Shown here in pieces: positions 24,620-33,001 of a stretch of DNA of 42,792 nucleotides (position 1 is its first letter; each line of letters begins with the position of its first letter). Made by a program: the position numbers and the translations under genes. Under the pieces are notes generated by a model. It made no database searches, was not told the origin of the DNA, and saw only the letters and a program-made list of their open reading frames with translations. Where the stretch lies: the NCBI RefSeq assembly GCF_025515275.1, contig NZ_JAOPFU010000039.1:1-42792 (forward strand), read 5' to 3'. The DNA comes from Catenovulum sp. 2E275 (GTDB lineage: Bacteria > Pseudomonadota > Gammaproteobacteria > Enterobacterales > Alteromonadaceae).

Positions 24620-25726
24620 ATGATTAAAGATAACCAACAAGCTGAGCAGCTTAATTATCAGTTTGCTTATACCGGTTTAAAAAATGATGGCTTCACTGCT
24701 AAAATACTGGCATTGCCGTCTTTGCTTTTGTTATTTGTCTTTTTAATTTTGCCGTTTTTAGTCGCGGTTGGAATCTCTTTTAGTGATAAACGTTTGTTAT
24801 CGCCGCATGAATCTCATTTTGTTGGACTGGATAATTATACTCGGTTATTGAGTGTCCAGATAATTGCTGTTAATCCTAAAAGCTCAAATAACTTAGCTAA
24901 CGGATTTGAATACAAGGGCAATCACTACCAAAAAGTACGAGACTTAATTCGCTCAACCCCTGAATTATCAGCTTATTCAATGCTGTATCAATTTCAATTA
25001 TTGAATAAACAACAGCTTGTTTTGGCAAAAGATCCTTTGTTTATTCAATCTCTACTCAATACTTTTAAATTTGTGGTTATGGTGGTGCCACTGCAAATTT
25101 TAGGGGCATTGTTTTTAGCACTAATGTTAAATGGCAGAGGGAAAATCCGGCTGTTGTTTAAATTACTCTTTTTTGCGCCTGTCGTAACATCTATGGTGGT
25201 AGTTTGTGTGGTATGGAGCATGATTTATCAGCAGCATGGTGGGTTATTAAATTCTGTTTTAAGCATGATGAGTTCATCTTATCAGCCGGTTGATTGGCTG
25301 CGTGATCCGGCTTGGGCGATGCCTGCTTTGGTGGTGTTATCTGCATGGCAAGGGATGGGAATTCAAATGTTGATCATTTTGGCTGGATTACAAAGTATTC
25401 CGCACAATTTATATGAAGCGGCAGCACTGGATGGCGCAAATAAGTGGGCTCAGTTTTTTCATATTACTTTGCCGGGGTTAAAAAACACACTCATAGTAGT
25501 GGTGATTTCTACGGTGATTTTTGCTTTTGCGCTATTTGTACAAGTGGATGTAATGACACAAGGTGGGCCACAAGACTCAACTTCTACAGTATTGTTTTAT
25601 GCAATTGAAAAAGGCTTTAGGCAGCAGCAAATTGCGTACGGTGCAGCTGTCTGTATATTTTATTTTATCCTGATTGTGGCACTTACTTTATTCCAAAAAA
25701 GGTTGCTAGCGCATGGTAAAAGTTAA
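24620..25726 (+). CDS. sugar ABC transporter permease (MalF/UgpA-like)
   Basis: A 368-residue inner-membrane protein. A cytoplasmic N-terminus and first helix (LPSLLLLFVFLILPFL) are followed by an extended periplasmic segment at about residues 75-145. Five more helices follow. The EAA loop YEAAALDGANKWAQFFHITLPGLK contacts the ATPase. The extended segment resembles, in reduced form, the P2 insertion of MalF. The gene overlaps the second permease by 14 bases, so they are translationally coupled. The matching ATPase is not in this operon; the best candidate is at 15032. Confidence 0.87.
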   Translation: MIKDNQQAEQLNYQFAYTGLKNDGFTAKILALPSLLLLFVFLILPFLVAVGISFSDKRLLSPHESHFVGLDNYTRLLSVQIIAVNPKSSNNLANGFEYKGNHYQKVRDLIRSTPELSAYSMLYQFQLLNKQQLVLAKDPLFIQSLLNTFKFVVMVVPLQILGALFLALMLNGRGKIRLLFKLLFFAPVVTSMVVVCVVWSMIYQQHGGLLNSVLSMMSSSYQPVDWLRDPAWAMPALVVLSAWQGMGIQMLIILAGLQSIPHNLYEAAALDGANKWAQFFHITLPGLKNTLIVVVISTVIFAFALFVQVDVMTQGGPQDSTSTVLFYAIEKGFRQQQIAYGAAVCIFYFILIVALTLFQKRLLAHGKS

Positions 25727-26585
25727 GTTAATCCAAGTAATTAAATGGATTGTATTAGGTTTATTGGCGGTTTTGTTTGTATCGCCTTTATTATTTATGC
25801 TGGCTGCCTCTTTTAAAAGTGATCAACAAATTTTTACTCAGCAGAATATAGCCCAAAGTTTTAATCCTTTTAATGGTGTTGGTCTGGCTAATTATCAGTA
25901 TGTATTTGAGCATACGCCATTTTTTACTTATTTAATGAACTCAGTGATTATCACTACCTGCTCAGTTGTATTATCTGTGCTAGTCAACAGCATGGCTGCG
26001 TATTCATTACTCAGGTTTCCGTGGCGGCATAAGCAGGTGTTGCTTTTAGGGTTATTGGCTTTATTAATTATTCCGTTTGAAGCCATTGTTTTACCTTTAG
26101 TTTTTGTTGTAACCAACTTACCTTGGTTGGCTTTTGAAAACGGCGAATTTAGTTTAAGTTTCTCTTGGTTTAATAGCTTACAAGTACAAATTATTCCTGA
26201 ATTAGCTAACCCATTTTTTATTTATTTAATTTACCAATATTTAAAAAACATTCCGAAAGATTATGAAGAAGCAGCATTATTAGACGGTGCATCTATCTGG
26301 AAAATTTATTTTTCAATCGTACTTCCTCTCGCCAAACCGATTTTAGCGACAGTTGCAATATTAACATTTTTACGGAGCTGGAATGCCTACCTGTTACCCG
26401 TATTGGTTGCTCAGGCTCAAGAGGTTAGGCCGCTTATGCCGGGAATGCAGCAGTTTTTTGGTCATAGTACAAGTTGGGGAGCCATAATGGCGTATGCGAG
26501 TTTAATTAGCCTACCTGTATTAATATTGTTTTGTATATTGCAAAAATATTTTGTATCCGGCATTCAGGGTGGGATAAGGCGATAA
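25713..26585 (+). CDS. sugar ABC transporter permease (MalG/UgpE-like)
   Basis: A 290-residue inner-membrane protein with six predicted helices. The EAA loop YEEAALLDGASIWKIYFSIVLPLAKP lies near residue 190. A 25-residue stretch between helices 3 and 4 (NLPWLAFENGEFSLSFSWF) is longer than in many MalG proteins. It forms the second half of the CUT1 channel with the preceding permease. The binding-protein/permease operon seems to end here, and a 200-base gap with two operator copies separates it from the GH32 genes. Confidence 0.87.
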   Translation: MVKVKLIQVIKWIVLGLLAVLFVSPLLFMLAASFKSDQQIFTQQNIAQSFNPFNGVGLANYQYVFEHTPFFTYLMNSVIITTCSVVLSVLVNSMAAYSLLRFPWRHKQVLLLGLLALLIIPFEAIVLPLVFVVTNLPWLAFENGEFSLSFSWFNSLQVQIIPELANPFFIYLIYQYLKNIPKDYEEAALLDGASIWKIYFSIVLPLAKPILATVAILTFLRSWNAYLLPVLVAQAQEVRPLMPGMQQFFGHSTSWGAIMAYASLISLPVLILFCILQKYFVSGIQGGIRR

Positions 26586-26649
26586 GTTAATAAAATGATT
26601 ATTTATGTAAATAATATTTGATCAGTAAAGTATTTTAATGCTATAAATA

Positions 26650-26660
26650 GACAACGTTGT
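26650..26660. promoter_or_regulatory. distal fructan LacI operator upstream of the GH32 lipoprotein
   Basis: GACAACGTTGT, with perfect palindrome ACAACGTTGT at 26651-26660, 104 bases from the proximal copy. Confidence 0.8.
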
Positions 26661-26753
26661 AATTTTGTTTGGGATTAACTAAAATACCAAGCAGAAATAA
26701 TTACAATGGCCGTATTTCAAACGTAGTTTAATCAAAAATTTTTATTTTATTTA

Positions 26754-26764
26754 GACAACGTTGT
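26754..26764. promoter_or_regulatory. proximal fructan LacI operator upstream of the GH32 lipoprotein
   Basis: GACAACGTTGT, with perfect palindrome at 26755-26764. It lies 28 bases before the GH32 lipoprotein ATG, well placed to block transcription. Confidence 0.82.
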
Positions 26765-26792
26765 AAATTTAACTAATACACGAGGCTAACAA

Positions 26793-29636
26793 ATGCTTAA
26801 TCGGTTTAAATTAAACAAAATTATGCTCCAGTGTGCGCTGTTATCTAGCGTGAGCTTATTAACAGCTTGTGGTTCTGGTGTCGCAGATCCAGCCGGAAAA
26901 AGTAACTATAACAAAGATGTAGAAATTATTGTTTTAGAGGAAGGGCAAACTCTTGATGATGTTTTAAATCCGGATACTGGCAATAATGGAAATGAAGATA
27001 ATGATAATAACAGTGGTGAAGTTGAATTAACGGCTGATCCCGCCAATGAGGGCAGTAGCTTATTTGTCAGAGCGGAAGATCCTAACCAAAATCTTGCCGG
27101 ATTTGAATTTTGTTGTGGCGGGTTTGATACCTATCAGGCACATGGTTTTACTAATGCAAGTGGTGACTTTATTAAATTAGATGGTGGCTTTTGGGGCGCT
27201 GATGTGGGTGGTTATTTAGGTGAGCGGGTATTCTCTAGTTATGGCGACGGCTATGACAATGATGCCGATACATCTGCTGCTCAGCTTGGTGCATCTGCGG
27301 TTGGCTCAATTCGTTCTCCTGAATTCTCAATTAATAAAAAATACATTAACTTTTTAGTGGGTGGCGGTACCAATGCTTATGGCAGTGCAAATACAACGGC
27401 TGTTGTCTTGTTTGTTGACGGGCAGGCTGTGCGTCAGGCTAGTGGCCAAAACGAAGAAAATTCTATGCAGTGGCAAAGCTGGGATGTCACTAATTATCAG
27501 GGAAAAACCGGATTTATCGAGTTTGTCGATTTTCATCCAGATGATAACTCGGATTCTAATTTAGCCTATTTGTTAGCGGATGAATTTAGAGCGGCTGATA
27601 AAGCGGCAGTGATCCCAACTGCGGCTAATCAAATTAACTCTACCGCAGTGTTAACCAGTTCACCGCAAACTGCCGGGATGTCGGCTTTTGTGCGTCAGGC
27701 TGATTTAAATCAAAATATTGCAGGTTTTGAATTTTGTTGTGGTAAATACAATACCTATCAAAATCATAGCTTTAGAGCTACAGGTGATTTTATTTATTTA
27801 GACGGTGGCTGGTGGGCTGCTGATGTAACTAATCATATTGGTGAACGTGCATTCTCAAGCCGAGCCGATGGTTTTGAAGCTGATGGTACTGGGTTAGGTT
27901 GGATAGGTGATCAGGCAACAGGTACTTTAACTAGCCCCGAGTTTGAGATAACGCATCAATATATCAACTTTTTAATGGGCGGCGGCACCAATGCTTATCA
28001 TGTAGAAAATGCCACGGCTGTGGTGCTAAGAGTTAATGGTAAAATTGTTCGGCAGGCCAGTGGTAATGGAGCAGAAAATAAAGTTGACTGGCGTTCATGG
28101 GACGTTTCGGCATTAATGGGACAAACCGCTGTCATTGAAATTATTGATCAGCATAATGCCAGTAAAGATGATGGCTCATTGGCTTTTGTTTTGGTTGATG
28201 AAATTCGTCAGGCTGATAGAGCGGCTGTTCAGCCAACCCCGGATTCAGTTGTGATGTCGGTTAATGGTCATCAGCAAGATTTAGTATTGGATATGGGCGA
28301 TCCAAATCCGTTTTACGATAATGGCGAATATTATGTTTATTATCTTGAAAATTATGGATTTCATTCATGGGCGCTGGCAAAAACATCTGATTTATTAACT
28401 GCCAGCTTCCCTAAAACTGTGTTACCGGCTTCTGGCGATGCAGCTAAAGCTGATCAATGGATTGGCTCAGGTAGTGTGATTAAAGCTCAAGATGGCCGTT
28501 ATCATTTATTTTACACTGGGCATAATCAAAATTTATCACCAGTTGAAACTGTCATGCATGCAGTTGCAGATGATAATACCTTAACTAATTGGACACCGGT
28601 AAGTGCAGATACTTTTACTGGCTCAGATGGGTATAGCGACTATGATTTTAGAGATCCGCTGGTATTTTGGAATCAATCCGAAAATCAATATTGGATGTTA
28701 ATTACAACCCGTTTTGATAATAAAGCGGCAATTGGTTTATATACTTCAAACGATTTATCAAGTTGGAATGCCGAGCCGCCACTTTATACCGAAGTTTCAA
28801 ATCTAAACTTAGAAGTTGCAGATTATTTTGAGCTGCAAGGCACACCTTTTATTGTTTACTCAGATCAACGCGATAATTCTCGTCAGGTTAAATATTTAAC
28901 TAAACAGGGTGAAAACTGGATACCTGCAAATAATGATGCATTAGATGGCCGCGCTTTTTATGCTGCACGTAGTGCTGGTACAAATGATGAAAGATTATTA
29001 TTTGGTTGGGTTGCACACAATATCAGTCGCAGAGATGGAAATAATCCAGATTGGGGCGGAGACTTATTAATTCATCAACTTAAATTAAATAACGGCGCGT
29101 TAGCAGTAGAGTTACCGGCTAAGATTCGTGATGGATTAATGCAAGCGATGCCTATTGATGCAGTATTTAGCCAAGGTAATGTCACTGAAAGTGCTGACGG
29201 TTTTAATTTAGCTGCTCAAAGTGAAGTAACACTTGCTGCTTCAAATAATAAAAATCGATTTAAATTTAAGCTGACCAGTGCAAATGCCAATGCTGAATTC
29301 GGTTTGTTATTAAGAAAACCAAATCCAGAGTCAACAGAGCAAAGTGTTGATAAACAAGCTTATTTAAAAATTGATGCTGCTAATAATCAAGCTCAGTTCT
29401 ATTTTAGCGGAGATGAAAATAACCCGTTTAATCCAGTGGTTAACTTAACATTAGATGCCGCCAGTGGGATTGATTTTGAATTAATTGCTGATCCTAAAGC
29501 GGGTATTGGTGCTTTATATATTAACAATACCCGTGCACTGAGTTTTAGATTGTACGAGTTGGCCGATTATGAAATAGGGTTTTACAGCACAGCCGATGCG
29601 CTGACAGTGTCTGAATTATCGCGTTATTCAAGGTAA
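26793..29636 (+). CDS. surface lipoprotein with two beta-sandwich modules and a divergent GH32 domain
   Basis: 947 residues. The lipobox LTAC is near residue 25, followed by a low-complexity Asn/Asp/Gly linker (about 65-85). Two similar modules of about 200 residues (about 90-270 and 300-480) share GFEFCCG, YINFL.GGGTNAY and V.RQASG. A five-bladed propeller of GH32 type follows, from about 495. Candidate catalytic residues are Asp in MGDPNPF (WMNDPNG position), Asp in DFRDPLVF and Glu in LEVADYF (ECPDLF position). A C-terminal beta-sandwich starts near 780. It probably binds and cuts fructan at the cell surface. The altered motifs may mean a different linkage or weak activity. Two operators precede it. 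Confidence 0.8.
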   Translation: MLNRFKLNKIMLQCALLSSVSLLTACGSGVADPAGKSNYNKDVEIIVLEEGQTLDDVLNPDTGNNGNEDNDNNSGEVELTADPANEGSSLFVRAEDPNQNLAGFEFCCGGFDTYQAHGFTNASGDFIKLDGGFWGADVGGYLGERVFSSYGDGYDNDADTSAAQLGASAVGSIRSPEFSINKKYINFLVGGGTNAYGSANTTAVVLFVDGQAVRQASGQNEENSMQWQSWDVTNYQGKTGFIEFVDFHPDDNSDSNLAYLLADEFRAADKAAVIPTAANQINSTAVLTSSPQTAGMSAFVRQADLNQNIAGFEFCCGKYNTYQNHSFRATGDFIYLDGGWWAADVTNHIGERAFSSRADGFEADGTGLGWIGDQATGTLTSPEFEITHQYINFLMGGGTNAYHVENATAVVLRVNGKIVRQASGNGAENKVDWRSWDVSALMGQTAVIEIIDQHNASKDDGSLAFVLVDEIRQADRAAVQPTPDSVVMSVNGHQQDLVLDMGDPNPFYDNGEYYVYYLENYGFHSWALAKTSDLLTASFPKTVLPASGDAAKADQWIGSGSVIKAQDGRYHLFYTGHNQNLSPVETVMHAVADDNTLTNWTPVSADTFTGSDGYSDYDFRDPLVFWNQSENQYWMLITTRFDNKAAIGLYTSNDLSSWNAEPPLYTEVSNLNLEVADYFELQGTPFIVYSDQRDNSRQVKYLTKQGENWIPANNDALDGRAFYAARSAGTNDERLLFGWVAHNISRRDGNNPDWGGDLLIHQLKLNNGALAVELPAKIRDGLMQAMPIDAVFSQGNVTESADGFNLAAQSEVTLAASNNKNRFKFKLTSANANAEFGLLLRKPNPESTEQSVDKQAYLKIDAANNQAQFYFSGDENNPFNPVVNLTLDAASGIDFELIADPKAGIGALYINNTRALSFRLYELADYEIGFYSTADALTVSELSRYSR

Positions 29637-29648
29637 CGCAAAACCGGT

Positions 29649-29689
29649 TATCTGATCCCCTTTATTCATATTTGAATAAACATCAGATA
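29649..29689 (+). ncRNA. two-tier stem-loop between the GH32 genes
   Basis: TATCTGAT (29649-29656) pairs with ATCAGATA (29682-29689). Inside it, TTTATTCA (29661-29668) pairs with TGAATAAA (29673-29680). The structure precedes a true terminator and may protect the upstream mRNA end. It is an RNA element in the transcript, not shown to be an independent RNA gene. Confidence 0.45.
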
Positions 29690-29692
29690 TTG

Positions 29693-29732
29693 CGCTGCCG
29701 GTAGAGTGCCGTCTCCGGCAGCGTTATTTTTT
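29693..29732 (+). terminator. terminator between the two GH32 genes
   Basis: CGCTGCCGG (29693-29701) pairs with CCGGCAGCG (29715-29723), followed by TTATTTTTT. The strong stem lies 41 bases before the next ATG. The levanase gene must be reached by read-through or its own promoter. Confidence 0.82.
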
Positions 29733-29772
29733 GTACACCATATCAACGAATCTCAATAATGAGCAGGTTACA

Positions 29773-31836
29773 ATGAAATTAAAAAAATTAAGCTGTTTGG
29801 TTATGTTTTGTGGCTTGTCTTCATTTGTCACATCAACTGGATTAGCCGCTAGCAGCCAGAGTAATACGGATACACTTTCGACGGATTACCAGCAGCATCA
29901 TCGACCTCAGCTGCATTTTTCACCCCAAAATGGCTGGATGAATGATCCTAATGGCATGATTTATCACAATGGTGAATATCATTTATTTTTTCAGCATTAT
30001 CCAGAGGGAACTCAATGGGGGCCAATGCATTGGGGACATGCTATTTCTAACGACTTGATTCATTGGCAGGAACAGCCAGTAGCCCTTTTCCCCGATGATA
30101 AAGGTTGGATATTTTCAGGCAGTGCAGTGTTAGATAAACATAATACATCTGGTTTAGGTACAAAATCTAACCCTCCACTGGTCGCTATTTTTACTTATCA
30201 TGATAAAAAAGCAGAAACAGCACGGGCGGATAATGTGCAAACTCAGGCACTGGCTTTTAGTGTGGATAATGGTCGGAGTTGGCAAAAATATCAGGGTAAT
30301 CCGGTATTAAAAGGCGGATCAATTGCTGATTTTCGTGATCCCAAAGTATTTTGGCATGACGAGTCTAATCAATGGGTTATGTCGCTTGCTGTGCAAAATC
30401 GTATTAGTTTTTATGGTTCTGCCAATTTAAAGCAGTGGCAACATTTAAGTGATTTTGGCGCAGAGTTTGGTGCGCATGGCGGATATTGGGAGTGTCCAGA
30501 TTTAATTAAAATGAAAGTGGATGGCACTCAAACTGAAAAATATGTTTTATTAGTGAGTTTAAATCCGGGTGGTCCTAATGGCGGTTCTGGTACTCAATAT
30601 TTTGTTGGCGACTTTAATGGTAAAGAGTTTGTTCTTGATCCTCAATTTAAACAGCAGGTGACTAAAATACCAGCCATATTTAATCAAACAGCGCCAGCGG
30701 CTGACGTGTTCGAAGATTTTGAAACTGACTTATCAAAATGGCAAACCCAAGGTAGTTCATTTAATCAGTCTCCAATTGTGGCGGGAGCAAATGAATTTAT
30801 TGGTAAGTTTGGCAAAAAATTAGCTAATTCATTTAATACCTCAGATGCATCAACCGGTAAATTAACCAGTCAGCCTTTTACTATTCAAAAGCCTTTTATT
30901 AATTTTGTGATTGCTGGTGGTCAATACCCACAAGATGCCGCAATCAATTTAATAATTGATAATAAAATAGTGGCTTCTGCAACTGGTAATAACTCAGGTG
31001 CTATGCTCATTAAAAGCTGGAATGTCAGCCAATGGCAGGGCAAAACGGCTCAATTAGAAATTATTGATAATGCAACTGGTCCTTGGGGACATATTTCAGT
31101 GGATCAAATCGTATTTTCTGACCATGCCGCTCAACCGGCAATAGAGCCTGCAATTTGGTTGGATTATGGTGCAGATAATTACGCTGGTGTCACTTGGTCA
31201 GGGGTTGATGATCGCCATTTATTTATAGGCTGGATGAATAATTGGGCATACGCTAATGAAGTGCCGACAGACTCATGGCGTGGTGCAATGACTCTTCCGC
31301 GAGTATTAAATTTAATTCACACCGAGCAGGGGTATCGGGTGACTTCTCTGCCCGCTACTGAGTTAAATACTATTAAAGCCAAAGCTGTTAAAGGGCAGGC
31401 ACTGGCGATAGACAAAACTGTAAATTTAACCGAAATAAGCGGATTAACTGTTGATTTATTCGAACTTAATTTAGAAGTGAAGATGAAAAACAGTTCAACA
31501 TTTACGGTAGAGCTAAGCAATCAGCTCAACGAATCTGTTATGTTAACTTTGGATAGCAAGCTGCAAAAAGTCACTTTAGACAGACAAAATGCTGGTCAAA
31601 AACGGTTTGATGACGACTTTGCCATGGTGCAGTCAGCTCCTTTAATGGCAACGAATACTTATCAAATAAAATGGGTACAGGATTTGGCATCGTCTGAAAT
31701 ATTTATCAATCAAGGCGAAGTCACCCTTACTTCTATTGTCTTTCCTAATCAGCCTTTAACTCAGCTTAGGGTGAGTTCAGAACAGCCGACTTATATACAA
31801 AACTGGCAGTTAACTGAGCTTAAATCTATCTGGTAA
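29773..31836 (+). CDS. GH32 levanase/fructan beta-fructosidase
   Basis: About 687 residues from ATG 29773. The longer frame from a TTG at 29731 overlaps the terminator tail and is rejected. The signal peptide runs to about residue 27 without a lipobox. The GH32 propeller carries the nucleophile in WMNDPNG (about residue 56), DFRDP (about 186) and acid/base ECPDL (about 240). An inserted beta-sandwich (about 314-450, FEDFETDLSKW to FSDHA) splits the last propeller blade, as in some bacterial levanases. A C-terminal GH32 beta-sandwich follows. It would release fructose from levan or inulin in the periplasm or outside. No LacI operator lies directly upstream. Confidence 0.92.
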   Translation: MKLKKLSCLVMFCGLSSFVTSTGLAASSQSNTDTLSTDYQQHHRPQLHFSPQNGWMNDPNGMIYHNGEYHLFFQHYPEGTQWGPMHWGHAISNDLIHWQEQPVALFPDDKGWIFSGSAVLDKHNTSGLGTKSNPPLVAIFTYHDKKAETARADNVQTQALAFSVDNGRSWQKYQGNPVLKGGSIADFRDPKVFWHDESNQWVMSLAVQNRISFYGSANLKQWQHLSDFGAEFGAHGGYWECPDLIKMKVDGTQTEKYVLLVSLNPGGPNGGSGTQYFVGDFNGKEFVLDPQFKQQVTKIPAIFNQTAPAADVFEDFETDLSKWQTQGSSFNQSPIVAGANEFIGKFGKKLANSFNTSDASTGKLTSQPFTIQKPFINFVIAGGQYPQDAAINLIIDNKIVASATGNNSGAMLIKSWNVSQWQGKTAQLEIIDNATGPWGHISVDQIVFSDHAAQPAIEPAIWLDYGADNYAGVTWSGVDDRHLFIGWMNNWAYANEVPTDSWRGAMTLPRVLNLIHTEQGYRVTSLPATELNTIKAKAVKGQALAIDKTVNLTEISGLTVDLFELNLEVKMKNSSTFTVELSNQLNESVMLTLDSKLQKVTLDRQNAGQKRFDDDFAMVQSAPLMATNTYQIKWVQDLASSEIFINQGEVTLTSIVFPNQPLTQLRVSSEQPTYIQNWQLTELKSIW

Positions 31837-31853
31837 TTGTTTTTGAACAAACA

Positions 31854-31890
31854 GACAAGTTAAAAAGAGAGCTTTGCTTTTTAACTTGTC
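31854..31890 (+). terminator. long hairpin after the levanase gene
   Basis: GACAAGTTAAAAAG (31854-31867) pairs perfectly over 14 bp with CTTTTTAACTTGTC (31877-31890). No T tract follows the stem. It is probably the 3' end of the GH32 transcript. Confidence 0.6.
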
Positions 31891-31984
31891 AGCTTTAGCC
31901 TAATTATAGATAATCGTTAACCAGTTTGATTTATCGCATTTAACGGCCTAGGTCTTAGGCAGTTTAGTATTTGACAGGACATTC

Positions 31985-33001
31985 ATGGTTACAATAAAAC
32001 AGGTTGCAAAAAGAGCGGGCGTTTCATTTAAAACAGTGTCACGTGTCGTAAATAATGACCCGACAGTGAAACCGGAAAACCGCGAAAAAATATTAGCTGC
32101 AATCGAAGAATTAGGTTATCAGCCAAATATCGCAGCCAGAATGATCCGTAAGAAGAAGTCTGATGTGATTGGCTTCATTTCCGATGAAATTTCGACTACA
32201 CCATCATCAGTTGATATTATCCGGGGCGCGCAGGATATGGCTTGGGAAAAAGGTAAAACCTTGATGGTATTTAACTTAAACCAAAAAGATGCCAACCCGG
32301 CTCAGCTATTTGATGAATGCACTCAGCACAGAGCAGAGGGCGTAATCTATGGTGCAATGTATCATCAGGCGGTTGAATTGCCTGAAACCTTTAGTAAATT
32401 ACCAACGGTAATGGTGAATTGTTTTGACCCGTTACAAAAATATCCAGCAATTGTACCGGACGATCGCCAAGCGGCTTATTACATCACTCGCCAGTTATTG
32501 GCCAAAGGTTATAAACGCATTGCTTTTTTAAACCTGAATCCAGATATTATTGCTGCAAAATTAAGGCTTGCTGGTTTTCAGCAAGCGCTAACTGAACATG
32601 GTTTAGATGAAAGTCAGGCGATTGTTAAAACTGTGGAGCAGGTAAATGATAACGAAGTGATAGATGTAACCCGCGAAGTAACATTGGATGTACTAGAAAA
32701 CTTTAAACCAGATGCGATTTTATGCGGAAAAGATTTAGTCGCGGTGCGGGTTTATTTTGTGCTTGAATCATTAAAAATGAAAATTGGTAAAGATATTGGT
32801 GTCGCTAGTTTTGATAACTGGGATGTGATCCCAGATATTTTAGTACCGGGTTTATCTACTATGAGCTTACCTTATTATGAAATGGGGCGACGTGCGGTAC
32901 AAAAAATTATTCAAGCAGCGGCAGATAAAGAAAAAACTCAGCTAGAATCAATAGAACCAGAGCGAATTACCTGCTTACTAGCGAGTCGGGCTTCTTTTTA
33001 A
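31985..33001 (+). CDS. LacI-family regulator 2 of the fructan locus
   Basis: A 338-residue paralogue of the regulator at 22183, sharing long identical blocks (AGVSFKTVSRVVN, IGFISDEISTTP, QDMAWEKGKTLMVFNL, YGAMYHQAV, IGVASFDNW). The identical recognition helix implies the same operator. Differences lie mainly in the effector domain surface and the Ala/Lys-rich C-terminal region. No good operator copy precedes it. A small inverted repeat GCCTA-N5-TAGGC lies at 31946-31960. CAGGAC precedes the ATG. Its 3' end overlaps the convergent diguanylate cyclase gene by 35 bases. Confidence 0.87.
   Translation: MVTIKQVAKRAGVSFKTVSRVVNNDPTVKPENREKILAAIEELGYQPNIAARMIRKKKSDVIGFISDEISTTPSSVDIIRGAQDMAWEKGKTLMVFNLNQKDANPAQLFDECTQHRAEGVIYGAMYHQAVELPETFSKLPTVMVNCFDPLQKYPAIVPDDRQAAYYITRQLLAKGYKRIAFLNLNPDIIAAKLRLAGFQQALTEHGLDESQAIVKTVEQVNDNEVIDVTREVTLDVLENFKPDAILCGKDLVAVRVYFVLESLKMKIGKDIGVASFDNWDVIPDILVPGLSTMSLPYYEMGRRAVQKIIQAAADKEKTQLESIEPERITCLLASRASF

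Noticed and set aside
31946-31960. Inverted repeat GCCTA-N5-TAGGC as operator for the second LacI gene
   Set aside because: It does not resemble the locus operator and occurs once. It is too short to support alone.
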